Under the pieces are notes generated by a model. The model was not told where the DNA came from, made no database searches, and saw only the letters and a list, made by a program, of their open reading frames with translations. The position numbers were made by a program, and so were the translations under genes. Positions 15,131 to 23,904 of a stretch of DNA of 64,000 nucleotides are shown piece after piece; position 1 is the stretch's first letter, and every line of letters starts with the position of its first letter. The DNA comes from Bradyrhizobium sp. LTSP849 (GTDB lineage: Bacteria; Pseudomonadota; Alphaproteobacteria; Rhizobiales; Xanthobacteraceae). The stretch is taken from positions 1-64,000 of the forward strand of contig NZ_JYMR01000023.1 of assembly GCF_000938255.1 (NCBI RefSeq), written 5' to 3'.

Positions 15131-16347
15131 GGCAAGTTCTTACGGGCGGAGCTTCGGGTTCGCTCGCCGTCGTGCTCGCTCTCGGCACCACCCAAACCAT
15201 TGCGTGGGCGTCGAGCTACTATCTTCCGGCCGTGCTTGCCATTCCGATTTCGCGGGATCTCGGTCTCGCGCCGACCTACGTATTCGCCGTGCTGTCCGGT
15301 GCGCTCGTCATCTCCGGACTTCTTGGCCCGCGTGTCGGTCATGCGATCGACAGGTTTGGCGGGCGTCGGCTGCTTGCTGTATCGAACGCCATCTTCGCAG
15401 CAGGCTTGCTGATGCTGTCCGCTGCCCATGGCGTGGTGTTGCTGATCGCCGCGTGGATGGTGCTCGGAGTCGGCATGGGCATGGGTCTTTACGAGGCGGC
15501 GTTTGCGACGCTTGCGCGCATCTACGGAACGCGCGCTCGAAAGTCGATTACGGGCATTACCTTGATTGCCGGCTTCGCGAGCACCGTCGGCTGGCCGCTC
15601 ACGACATGGTTGGATGCTGAGTACGGCTGGCGCGCGGCCTGCCAGCTCTGGGCGGTCGTCCACGTCTGCCTCGCTTTGCCGCTCAATCTTTTGTTGCCGC
15701 GTGCCACAGCGCTTGAAGAGGTTTCTCGACCGTTGTCAGGAATGAGCCCGCATCCCGAACGCCAGAGCGAAACGTTTGCGATGGGCGTTCTGACTTACAT
15801 GTTTGCGGCAACGAGCTTCGTCAGTTCGGGTGTGTCGGCAATTCTGCCGTCGATGCTGGTCGCGTTCGGCGCGACCCCGGCCGAGGCCCTGGTCGCAGGA
15901 ACACTGGTCGGCCCCGCCCAGGTCTGCGCCCGCCTTCTCGAGGCAGGATGGCTCAACCGGTTTCATCCGCTGTTGTCGGCGAGGCTCGCCGCGCTGATGA
16001 ATCCGATCGGTGTTGTCGCGCTGATCGCTGGAGGCTCATTGTTTGCGCCGGTTTACACCGTCCTCTACGGGGTGGGTAACGGGATCATCACGATCGCACG
16101 TGGCACGCTGCCCTTGTTTTTGTTCGGGCCGGTGGGGTTTGGAAAGCGCGTCGGCATGATTTCGCTCCCCGCCCGGCTAACGGGGGCCGCCGCACCGCTG
16201 GCACTGGGGCTGATGGTGGAGCACATGGGGCGCGGTGCGCTGTGGATCAGCGCGCTGGTCTCTGTCTCTGCGTTCTTTGCGCTTCTCCTTCTTCGCGCGG
16301 ACCCGTCATCATCAGCGCCCCTCCATGTGGGAGAGCAAAATTCGTAG
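15127..16347 (+). CDS. MFS transporter of the ars-type cluster (ArsK-like candidate)
   Basis: A 406-residue major facilitator protein with about 12 hydrophobic helices, beginning MRQVLTGGASGSLAVVLALG at an ATG that overlaps the flavoprotein stop (ATGA). The loop between helices 2 and 3 has GHAIDRFGGRR, the family's charged motif A. Neighbouring arsR and flavoprotein genes point to efflux of a metalloid or its oxidised product; ArsK of Agrobacterium is an MFS arsenite exporter, but I cannot prove orthology from reading. The 3' end overlaps the second transporter by 23 bases. Confidence 0.82.
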   Translation: MRQVLTGGASGSLAVVLALGTTQTIAWASSYYLPAVLAIPISRDLGLAPTYVFAVLSGALVISGLLGPRVGHAIDRFGGRRLLAVSNAIFAAGLLMLSAAHGVVLLIAAWMVLGVGMGMGLYEAAFATLARIYGTRARKSITGITLIAGFASTVGWPLTTWLDAEYGWRAACQLWAVVHVCLALPLNLLLPRATALEEVSRPLSGMSPHPERQSETFAMGVLTYMFAATSFVSSGVSAILPSMLVAFGATPAEALVAGTLVGPAQVCARLLEAGWLNRFHPLLSARLAALMNPIGVVALIAGGSLFAPVYTVLYGVGNGIITIARGTLPLFLFGPVGFGKRVGMISLPARLTGAAAPLALGLMVEHMGRGALWISALVSVSAFFALLLLRADPSSSAPLHVGEQNS

Positions 16348-17554
16348 CTTGAACGGTCGGTCTCTGATTGTGGTGATGTGCATCGGACAGGTCGGTAACC
16401 TGCTGCCGCATGTGACGTTGTCCGCAAACCTCGCGCAGCACCTGATGCCAGCGTGGGGACTCTCTGCGGCCGAAGGCGGGTTGATGGCGAGTGGTTATGC
16501 GTTCGGCTACATGCTTGCCGTGCCATTGCTGACGACGTTGACCGACCGGATCGATGCGCGGCTCGTGCTTCTCTGGGGCTCAGTCGTCAGCGGGCTCGCG
16601 ACCGCGGCTTTCGGCATCTTCGCTCAAGGGTTCTGGTCGGGTACGGCGATCTGGTCCCTTGCAGGACTTGGATTTGCTGGCGCCTACATGCCGGGATTGA
16701 AGGCGCTGACGGACCGGTTACCCGCCGGCGATACGTCACGGGCCGTCACTCTGTACACGTCGAGCTTTTCGGTCGGTGTCGGCCTCTCGTTCCTGGTGGC
16801 GCAAGTCATTGCTGACAGATGGGGGTGGCGCAGCGCTTTCCTTGTGACCGGATTCGGTCCCATCGCAATGGTCGTCGCGTGCCTTCTGATGGCGGGGCAA
16901 CGTCCTGTGCCGAAGGCGGGGCGAATGCTGGATTTCGCTCCCGTCTTCGCCAACCGCGAGGCGCTCGGATACATCTTCGGCTATGGCGCGCATTGCTTCG
17001 AGCTCTATGGCATCCGCACCTGGCTGGTAGGCTTCTGGACGTTCGTCATCGCTCATCAAAGCGCGCCCCCATGGTTGAGCCCTGTCGTGATGAGCTTTTG
17101 CTTTGCGGTGATCTCGATGCCCGCAAGCATCCTCGGCAACGAAGCGGCGTTGAAGTTCGGCCGCCATCGCGCGATCACGATTGTCATGATTGCGTCGGCC
17201 TGCGTAGCGCTGATCATCGGCCTCAATGCGACAGCCCCGGCCTGGCTGCTGGCGCTGCTGCTGATCATCTATGGCCTGACAGTGCCGGCGGATTCAGGGG
17301 CGTTGACCGCTGGCATGTCGGCTGCGGCTGTGTCCGAACATCGCGGTGCAACCCTGGCCCTGCATTCGACGATTGGCTTCGGGCTGTCAGCGCTCGGGGC
17401 CTGGGGAACAGGTGCTGCGCTCGACGCGGCCGGCGGCCCGCAGAGCGCGACCGGCTGGCTGCTGGTTTTCATAGTGCTTGCGGCGGGCATCGCGGTGGGA
17501 CCGCTCGCGTTGCTTTGGGCACGGAGGGCTCGTTCGAAGCACCAATTGTCGTGA
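16325..17554 (+). CDS. Second MFS transporter of the ars-type cluster
   Basis: A 409-residue MFS protein with about 12 helices, starting at ATG 16325 inside the upstream transporter gene (23-base overlap, no clear ribosome site), so its translation is probably coupled. Motif A is TDRIDARL between helices 2 and 3. It differs from the first MFS protein enough to be a separate subfamily rather than a recent duplicate. It has few cysteines. Its substrate is unknown; it may export a different product of the flavoprotein or import an organic partner. A rho-independent terminator follows at 17678. Confidence 0.8.
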   Translation: MWESKIRSLNGRSLIVVMCIGQVGNLLPHVTLSANLAQHLMPAWGLSAAEGGLMASGYAFGYMLAVPLLTTLTDRIDARLVLLWGSVVSGLATAAFGIFAQGFWSGTAIWSLAGLGFAGAYMPGLKALTDRLPAGDTSRAVTLYTSSFSVGVGLSFLVAQVIADRWGWRSAFLVTGFGPIAMVVACLLMAGQRPVPKAGRMLDFAPVFANREALGYIFGYGAHCFELYGIRTWLVGFWTFVIAHQSAPPWLSPVVMSFCFAVISMPASILGNEAALKFGRHRAITIVMIASACVALIIGLNATAPAWLLALLLIIYGLTVPADSGALTAGMSAAAVSEHRGATLALHSTIGFGLSALGAWGTGAALDAAGGPQSATGWLLVFIVLAAGIAVGPLALLWARRARSKHQLS

Positions 17555-17677
17555 GGGCGAAGCGCCTCAAGAACGCGACGGCACGCGACTTAGAATTCGT
17601 ACGCTCGCGGGCGGCATTGCTTGCCACTGCGGGCGACGGCGATCCTTTGATCATGGCTCTCTGTGCTCCGGCATGAA
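17555..17677. other. Short intergenic stretch, no feature seen
   Basis: No gene, repeat or RNA structure stands out between the second MFS gene and the terminator. Confidence 0.4.
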
Positions 17678-17710
17678 AAAACCCGCGGCGGATGGCTCCG
17701 CGCGGGTTTT
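17678..17710 (+). terminator. Rho-independent terminator of the ars-type cluster
   Basis: Arms AAAACCCGCG (17678-17687) and CGCGGGTTTT (17701-17710) pair perfectly over 10 bp with a 13-nt loop; the 3' arm ends in TTTT and the 5' arm begins with As, so it could work in both directions. It lies 124 bases after the last transporter gene and 176 bases from the convergent DUF1254 gene. Confidence 0.85.
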
Positions 17711-17738
17711 ACGAACTTTCGATGTTGCCATTCTGCCA

Positions 17739-17756
17739 GTGTTTTGCCCGACGGGT
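17739..17756 (-). repeat. Interspersed 18-base repeat, copy 1
   Basis: Read on the minus strand it is ACCCGTCGGGCAAAACAC, matching 17 of 18 bases of the plus-strand copy at 30453-30470. Both lie between genes. Short repeats of this kind are scattered in Bradyrhizobium intergenic DNA. Confidence 0.55.
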
Positions 17757-17885
17757 CAAACGCACACACGCGCAGCCGATCCGTCTCGCCGAGCGAAGAG
17801 AGTTAATCCAACAATTTCAATGCCCCCGCTACTGTGCATGGGGTTGTTTTTTCAGGTTGTGTTTTGAGCTCGCCGAAACGCCCGC

Positions 17886-18470
17886 TCACCGCCGGCCGCG
17901 CGGCGCCTCGGCCTTGGCCGGCTGCTCGGTCTGCGGCCCGCAGCTCGCAGCCGCGAGCGAGGCCTGTGCCTGCGGCATCAGGCCGGGCTCGGCGGCGAGT
18001 GCCTTCATCACGATCAGGCCGGTGGTGCTTGGGGAATCGATGATCAGGCGGTCGGCCGCGGTGATCTCTTCGTCCTCGGGCAGCTCGTTGTGCTGCGGCT
18101 CCGTCATCAGGTCGAGCTCGATCACCTTCTTGCCCGCCGAACGGTCGTTGATCGCGTAATAGGCGATCTCGTTGCGGGTGTAGAACGACACCGAGGTGTA
18201 GGCCTGGCTCACCGGCACCATCAGCTTGATCGGCCCGCCCGACAGATCGTAGCGGCAGATCGCGAGCGCAAAGGCCGGGTCCATGAACGGCATCGGCGAG
18301 GTGTTGGGGTCGGCGAGGGGAAGCTGGGTGACGCCGTTGAGCTTGGTCATCGGCGTCAGCCGCGAATAGGCGTCCTGCGTCGCGATCCGCGGCAGCGCCA
18401 GCACGCTGACGAGATGGACGACGAGGCCCAGCACGACACCAGCGACGATGGTGAACAGCAGCCGGATCAT
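17886..18470 (-). CDS. DUF1254-type exported protein
   Basis: A 194-residue protein with an N-terminal hydrophobic segment (residues 2-27, LLFTIVAGVVLGLVVHLVSV), probably a signal anchor, then a domain resembling DUF1254 with CRYDLSGGPIKLMVP and SFYTRNEIAYYAINDRS. The C-terminus is Ala/Pro rich with one Cys. Its ATG overlaps the stop of the DUF1214 gene (ATGA at 18467-18470), so the two halves that are fused in some larger proteins are separate but coupled here. The function of these paired domains is unknown. Confidence 0.8.
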   Translation of the reverse strand: MIRLLFTIVAGVVLGLVVHLVSVLALPRIATQDAYSRLTPMTKLNGVTQLPLADPNTSPMPFMDPAFALAICRYDLSGGPIKLMVPVSQAYTSVSFYTRNEIAYYAINDRSAGKKVIELDLMTEPQHNELPEDEEITAADRLIIDSPSTTGLIVMKALAAEPGLMPQAQASLAAASCGPQTEQPAKAEAPRGRR

Positions 18471-19045
18471 GAGCAGCCCACCGTCGTGATGGTGGGCATC
18501 GGCGCGTCACGCTGGGTGCGCGTCGCAACCCCGACGGGGGTGTCGTAGAGGCGCAGCATCAGCGCGTAGCGCTCGATGCCGCCGGTCGGCAGCCAGTTGC
18601 CGGCGCGCGAGCGCGAGGCGATGCGGATCTCGAACGAGCCGTCGGACTGGCGCAGGATCTCCTGGCTGGTGAAGCCGTAGCGCTGGAGCGAATTGGCGAC
18701 AAGATGACCCTTGCGGTCATAGAGCGTCAGCGTCCAGAACCGCGCCGGCGGGGTCACGCCGGAGACCACGATGTCGCAGCGGCCGTCGAGCGCCTTCTTC
18801 TTGTCGTCGGCGGTCGCCGTGAAGGCGACGCCGTCACCGGTGCCGATCGGCAGCTCGCCGTTGCGCACGATGGTGGCGCGCGAATAGGGATCGACGTCGG
18901 CGGTGCCGGTGCGCGGGCGCGCGGTCCAGGGCCCGATCGTCAGCGCGCCGATCTCGGTGCCGCGCGTCGTCGTCATCCAGGTCGCGCCGACGCCGACCAC
19001 GCTCGCGAGCAGAAGGGCCGTCAATGTGATCAGGATCAGCCGCAC
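18467..19045 (-). CDS. DUF1214-type exported protein
   Basis: A 192-residue protein with an N-terminal hydrophobic helix (RLILITLTALLLASVVGVG) and a DUF1214 domain, recognisable by DVDPYSRA, FWTLTLYDRKGHLV and the C-terminal LPTGGIERYALMLRLYDTP. DUF1214 usually accompanies DUF1254, and here the DUF1254 gene follows with a 4-base overlap. The domain is probably periplasmic. It begins 9 bases after the end of the penicillin-binding protein gene on the same strand, so all three may share a transcript. Confidence 0.85.
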   Translation of the reverse strand: MRLILITLTALLLASVVGVGATWMTTTRGTEIGALTIGPWTARPRTGTADVDPYSRATIVRNGELPIGTGDGVAFTATADDKKKALDGRCDIVVSGVTPPARFWTLTLYDRKGHLVANSLQRYGFTSQEILRQSDGSFEIRIASRSRAGNWLPTGGIERYALMLRLYDTPVGVATRTQRDAPMPTITTVGCS

Positions 19046-19054
19046 GGGATACGA

Positions 19055-21346
19055 TCAGTTCTTGCGAGGGCCGGACGAGTTCGCGTTGTCCTCCGCCGCA
19101 TAGTTCTGCGGGAAGGCGAGCGCGCTCGATGCCGCCGTCGGCTTGGCTTGCTTTGAATCGTCGGCGGCCGACTTGGTCGCGGTCTTGGCCGCATCATCCA
19201 AAAGTTTCTCGACGCGCACCAGGATGTCGGCGCCGCGCTTGGTCAGCACGGGCGGCGGACCGGGCTTGGTCTCCAGCACCTTCGGCGCCGCATTGGCCTG
19301 GGCGTTGGCAACGCGTTCCGGCGGCAGCTTCTGGCCCATGCCGATGCCGGCAATTTCCCGGACCTCGACGCCCTGATGCGCCGCGACCATGATGTCGTGC
19401 CAGGTCTGCGCCGGCAGCGAGCCGCCGGTCATGCGGTTGGTCGGCGAATAGTCGTCGTTGCCGTACCAGACCGCGCAGGTGAAATTGCCGGTGTAGCCGA
19501 CGAACCAGGCGTCGCGATACGCATTGGTGGTGCCGGTCTTGCCCGCGGTCGGAATGCCGTCGAGCGCTGCGCGGCGCGCGGTGCCCTCGCTGACGACGTG
19601 GCTCATCATGCCGGCCATGTCGGAGGCAACGGAGGCCGGGATCGCCTGCCGCGGCTTCGGGCCGTCGCGGTCCCAGCGCCAGACCAGATCGCCGGCGCCG
19701 GTGCGCACTTCCAGCACCGAATGCGGTGTCACCGACTTGCCCCGGTTGGGGAAGGTTGCGTAGGCGACGGCGTGCTCGATCACGGTGACTTCGTCCGAGC
19801 CGATCGGCAGTGACGGCGTGTCGGGCAAGGGCGCCTTGAGGCCGAAGCGGCGGGCGACCTCGACGATCTTGGCGCGGCCGATCTTGGCCGGGTTCGGCGC
19901 CTTCGGCTGTTCCTTCTGGCCGATCGCGATCGACAGCTTGACCGGCACGACGTTGATCGAGCGCGTGATCGCCTGCGTCAGCGTCACCGCGCCGGAATAG
20001 GAATGACCATAGTTCTGCGGACACCAATTGCCGATGCAGACGGGACCGTCGACCACGATCGAGTTCGGCGTGAAACCGTTCAGCAGCGCGGTGGTGTAGA
20101 CATAGGGCTTGAACGACGAGCCGGGCTGGCGATAGGCGTCAACCGCGCGGTTGAACTGGCTCGCGCCATAATCGCGGCCGCCGACCATGGCACGGATGCC
20201 GCCGTCGAGATCGGACACCACGGTCGCGGCCTGCGTCGCGTGATAGTCGCGGCCGAACTGGCGCAGCTGGTTCTCGATCGCGTCTTCGGCGGCCTTCTGC
20301 ACGTTGGCGTCGATCGCCAGCCGTACCACGAAGACGCGCTCGGTGTAGGATTTCGGGAAGGTGTCGACCAGCTTGCGCATCTCGTCGAAGGCATAGTCGA
20401 GATAATAGTTCGGCGAAGCCTCGTCGCGGCGGTCGACGGCGAAGGCAGGATTACGGCGGGCGCCGAACACCTGGCCCTCGGTCATGAAGCCGGCATCGAC
20501 GAGGTTGTCCAGCACGACGTTGGCGCGGGCACGCGCCGCAGGCAGGTTGATATGCGGCGCGTATTTGGTCGGCGCCTTGAACAGGCCCGCGAGCATTGCG
20601 GCTTCCGCGAGCGTCACGTCGCGCGCGGATTTGTTGAAGTAGAAATGTGCCGCGCCATCGACGCCGAAAGTGCCGCCGCCCATATAGGCGCGGTCGAGAT
20701 AGAGCTTTAGGATCTCGTTCTTGGTCAGGCGCCATTCCAGCCAGACTGCGAGGAAGGCCTCGTTGATCTTGCGCTCGATGGTGCGCTCGTTGCTCAGGAA
20801 CAGGTTCTTGGCGAGCTGCTGGGTGATCGAGGAGCCGCCCTGGCGGACACCGCCGGCCTGGGCGTTGGTGACGAGCGCGCGCGCGGTGCCGGCGATGTCG
20901 ATGCCGAAATGCTCGTAGAAGCGGCGGTCTTCGGTGGCGAGCGTCGCCTTGATCAGCACGTCCGGAAAATCTTCCAGCGGGATCGAGTCGTTGTGCTTGA
21001 TGCCGCGGCTGCCGATCGGGTTGCCGTAGCGGTCGAGGAAGGTCACCGCCAGATCGGACTTCTTCAGCCAGTCCTCGTCCGCGGTCTCGCGGAAGGCTGG
21101 AATGGCGAGGATGAGCATCAGCACCATGCCGCCGAGGCCGAGCGTTGCGGCTTCCGACAGGGGCTCGATGAACACCCAGCGCTTCCACCGTCCGACATAG
21201 AAGCGGTCCATGAAGGTCGAGTAGCGCTCGTAGAGCTCGCGGATGCCCTTGGCCGAGGAGAACAGCGAGGAGTCGATGCGCGCATCGAGGTCCAGGAAGA
21301 AATTCCGGACCCTGGCCTTCCAATGCGGTGGTATGATCTGGCGCAC
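19055..21346 (-). CDS. Penicillin-binding protein 1A (glycosyltransferase/transpeptidase)
   Basis: A 763-residue class A penicillin-binding protein. A cytoplasmic N-terminus of about 65 residues precedes one transmembrane helix (67-86). The glycosyltransferase domain has E139 in ATEDRRFYEH, GGSSITQQLAKN (170-181) and the second catalytic region around EWRLTKNEILKLYLD. The transpeptidase domain has SxxK at S410-K413 (GSSFKP), SxN at S463-N465 and KTG at K603-G605. It polymerises and cross-links peptidoglycan in the periplasm. The C-terminus (about 700-763) is Ala/Lys rich. Two DUF1214/DUF1254 genes follow closely on the same strand. Confidence 0.95.
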   Translation of the reverse strand: MRQIIPPHWKARVRNFFLDLDARIDSSLFSSAKGIRELYERYSTFMDRFYVGRWKRWVFIEPLSEAATLGLGGMVLMLILAIPAFRETADEDWLKKSDLAVTFLDRYGNPIGSRGIKHNDSIPLEDFPDVLIKATLATEDRRFYEHFGIDIAGTARALVTNAQAGGVRQGGSSITQQLAKNLFLSNERTIERKINEAFLAVWLEWRLTKNEILKLYLDRAYMGGGTFGVDGAAHFYFNKSARDVTLAEAAMLAGLFKAPTKYAPHINLPAARARANVVLDNLVDAGFMTEGQVFGARRNPAFAVDRRDEASPNYYLDYAFDEMRKLVDTFPKSYTERVFVVRLAIDANVQKAAEDAIENQLRQFGRDYHATQAATVVSDLDGGIRAMVGGRDYGASQFNRAVDAYRQPGSSFKPYVYTTALLNGFTPNSIVVDGPVCIGNWCPQNYGHSYSGAVTLTQAITRSINVVPVKLSIAIGQKEQPKAPNPAKIGRAKIVEVARRFGLKAPLPDTPSLPIGSDEVTVIEHAVAYATFPNRGKSVTPHSVLEVRTGAGDLVWRWDRDGPKPRQAIPASVASDMAGMMSHVVSEGTARRAALDGIPTAGKTGTTNAYRDAWFVGYTGNFTCAVWYGNDDYSPTNRMTGGSLPAQTWHDIMVAAHQGVEVREIAGIGMGQKLPPERVANAQANAAPKVLETKPGPPPVLTKRGADILVRVEKLLDDAAKTATKSAADDSKQAKPTAASSALAFPQNYAAEDNANSSGPRKN

Positions 21347-21639
21347 CTAGAACCCTTGAGGCTCGGTTCGAAAGCGTTCAAGCACCCGGCCGGGGCGGCA
21401 TCGAGACGTCTTGCGGGAATGTTGCGGCAAACCCAAGGCGCCCGGTTCGCGTCCGAGGGGACTTGCTGTTTCTTCTAGCCGAGCGGGGCCTATAAACCAA
21501 TGGTCACGCTCGCGATTTTGAACGACAGGCCTAATTGACCCCGGTTCATTACGGGTCTCACGGGGGCGTTGCTTGCAGCTTCACCGCTGCGCGCCCTAGA
21601 TGGCGTTAGCCGTAGCTCTTTCGAATCTTGTTGAGGCGC

Positions 21640-22155
21640 ATGACCGCAGCTCGCAAACGACCTTCAGGCCAGGAGGGATTCTTCTGGAAAACCAAGACGT
21701 TGGAAGAGATGTCTGGGGACGAATGGGAAAGCCTGTGCGACGGCTGCGGCCGCTGCTGCCTGAACAAGCTCGAGGAAGAAGACACCGGTGAGATCTATTT
21801 CACCCATGTCGGCTGCAAGCTGCTCGATGGGGCGACCTGCGGCTGCAAGGACTATGCGAATCGCTCCGCCAAGGTTCCGGACTGCGTCCGGCTGACCCCT
21901 GCCAATGTCCGCACCCTGAACTGGCTGCCGCCGAGCTGCGGCTACAAGCTGGTTGCCGAGGGGCGCGACCTCTATTGGTGGCATCCGCTGGTATCCGGCG
22001 ATCCCGACACCGTGCACGAGGCCGGCGTCTCCGTGCGCGGTCGGGTCGAGGGCAGCGAGATCGAGATCCCGGATGAGGAGCTCGAGAACCACATCGTGCA
22101 ATGGCCGGCGCAGCTGCCGAAACGGGCACGCCTGAAGCGACGTCCGAAGGACTGA
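21640..22155 (+). CDS. YcgN-type cysteine cluster protein (UPF0260)
   Basis: A 171-residue protein; the ATG at 21640 (MTAARKRPSGQ) is preferred to an upstream TTG. It carries CDGCGRCCLNKLEE and further cysteines in VGCKLLDGATCGCKDY, VPDC and PPSCGY, the pattern of the YcgN/UPF0260 family, proposed to bind zinc or an Fe-S cluster. The family is widespread and of unknown function. The gene is divergent from the penicillin-binding protein gene; the 293-base gap between them shows no clear motif. An MFS exporter gene follows. Confidence 0.9.
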   Translation: MTAARKRPSGQEGFFWKTKTLEEMSGDEWESLCDGCGRCCLNKLEEEDTGEIYFTHVGCKLLDGATCGCKDYANRSAKVPDCVRLTPANVRTLNWLPPSCGYKLVAEGRDLYWWHPLVSGDPDTVHEAGVSVRGRVEGSEIEIPDEELENHIVQWPAQLPKRARLKRRPKD

Positions 22156-22311
22156 CCCGCCTACATTTTCAGTCAATTGTTCGGGATGACCCGGGGGTGG
22201 GATGCACCCATGCGCCGCGGTGCCTGCCTGAGAAGAACTTTGCTGTCTAAATTGGACTGCATAGAACGAATCCTTCGCGGCATTGCGCCCGCCCCACCAC
22301 GTCCGATCGAG

Positions 22312-23898
22312 ATGAACAAGTTCGAACGGCAGAGCGAAACTGCCGACACCCAGACATTGTCTGACGACATCGCCGAGGAATTGTCCCGCCTTCCGTCCGA
22401 GGTCTTGAGCGTCGATGACGCACCCTCGCTCGCGCCGCCGGCGCCACTGTCGCAGGACGAGGTGCGGACCATCGTGATCAGCCTGATGCTGACGATGTTC
22501 CTGGCCGCCCTCGACCAGACCATCGTCGCCACCGCGCTGCCCACCATCGGGCGTCAGTTCCATGATGTCTCGAACCTGTCCTGGGTCATCACGGCCTATC
22601 TGCTCGCCTCGACCGCGGTTGCACCGGTGTTCGGGACGCTGAGCGACATCTACGGCCGCAAGGTCATGATCATCGTCTCGTTGAGCCTGTTCATCGCGGG
22701 CTCGGTGCTGTGCGCGATCGCGCCGAGCATGCCGATGCTGATCCTGGCGCGCGGTCTCCAGGGGCTTGGCGGCGGCGGCATCATGCCGGTGGTGCAGACC
22801 GTGATCTCCGACGTCGTGAGCCCGCGCGAGCGCGGCCAGTACCAGGCCTATTTCTCCAGCGTGTGGATGGTCGGCGGCATCCTCGGCCCCGTCATCGGCG
22901 GCGTGTTCGCCGAGCATCTGCACTGGTCGATGATCTTCTGGATCAATTTGCCGCTCGCAGCCGCAGCCCTCGCGCTGCTGCTGCCGAAGATGAGCAAGAT
23001 CCCGGTGTTCCACCGCAAGCGCAAGGTCGACTGGCTCGGCGGCGTGCTGCTGATGGCCTCCGCGGTGGTCTTCATGCTGGTGCTGACCTGGGGCGGCACG
23101 CGCTTCCCGTGGCTCTCGCCGACCGTTCTGGCGATGGTAGGCGGCGCTGTCGCGCTCGCGGTGACCTTCGTCTGGCACGCGCTGCGGGCGGATGAGCCGT
23201 TCCTGCCGCTGCCGCTGCTGAGCGGAAAGATCGCGCCCTTCGCGTTGACCGCCGGCGGCTGCGGTCTCGGCGCCATGACCGGCCTTACCGTCCAGCTTCC
23301 GCTCTATTACGAGTCGGTCTATCACCTCAGCGCCAGCGAGGCGGGGCTTGCGCTGATTCCGCTCGCGGCGGTCTCGACCTTCGGCGCGGCGATTGCCGGC
23401 CGCACCATGGCGCGCGCCAAGCACTACAAGCGCGTCGCCATCATCGGCACGTCCTGGGCCGCGTTATGCGCGCTGGGTCTCACGCTGACGACGCTGCCGC
23501 TGTGGGGACTGCTGACGCTGATGGCCGCGTTTGCGCTCGGGCTCGGTACGACCTTTCCGGTCTGCGTGGTCTCGCTGCAAAATTCGGTTGCCCGTCCGCA
23601 AGTCGGCACCATCACCGGCGCGATGAATTTCTTCCGCTCGCTGATGTCCTCGTTCACGGTGGCGGCGTTCGCGGCCATCTTGCTGATCGCGCTCGGCGCC
23701 GACGTCCCGCTCGCCGGCGAGCATCACGCCGCAGGCAGCATCCCTGCGATTCCCGCCGACGACATGCGGCACGCGTTCCGCTACGTCTTCGGCGCCGCCA
23801 CCGCGTTGATGACCACTGCCTCGCTCTGCCTGATCGCGATGGAGGAGCGGCCGCTGGCCGGTCCGTCCGTCACCCAGCCGGTCGAGATGGCGGAGTAG
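22312..23898 (+). CDS. DHA2-family MFS multidrug exporter
   Basis: A 528-residue protein; the ATG at 22312 (MNKFERQSE) is chosen over an in-frame ATG at 22177 because the extra residues do not resemble the family. After a hydrophilic N-terminus of about 55 residues come about 14 membrane helices of the EmrB/QacA (DHA2) type, with LDQTIVATALPTIGRQF in helix 1 and GTLSDIYGRK as motif A. Such proteins exchange protons for drugs or metabolites across the inner membrane. No membrane-fusion (EmrA) partner is adjacent, so it may act alone. Confidence 0.9.
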   Translation: MNKFERQSETADTQTLSDDIAEELSRLPSEVLSVDDAPSLAPPAPLSQDEVRTIVISLMLTMFLAALDQTIVATALPTIGRQFHDVSNLSWVITAYLLASTAVAPVFGTLSDIYGRKVMIIVSLSLFIAGSVLCAIAPSMPMLILARGLQGLGGGGIMPVVQTVISDVVSPRERGQYQAYFSSVWMVGGILGPVIGGVFAEHLHWSMIFWINLPLAAAALALLLPKMSKIPVFHRKRKVDWLGGVLLMASAVVFMLVLTWGGTRFPWLSPTVLAMVGGAVALAVTFVWHALRADEPFLPLPLLSGKIAPFALTAGGCGLGAMTGLTVQLPLYYESVYHLSASEAGLALIPLAAVSTFGAAIAGRTMARAKHYKRVAIIGTSWAALCALGLTLTTLPLWGLLTLMAAFALGLGTTFPVCVVSLQNSVARPQVGTITGAMNFFRSLMSSFTVAAFAAILLIALGADVPLAGEHHAAGSIPAIPADDMRHAFRYVFGAATALMTTASLCLIAMEERPLAGPSVTQPVEMAE

Positions 23899-23904
23899 CG
23901 GCCT

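Noticed and set aside
17739..17885. Possible small RNA between the terminator and the DUF1254 gene
   Set aside because: Only an 18-base repeat stands out; no promoter or terminator pair supports an RNA gene.
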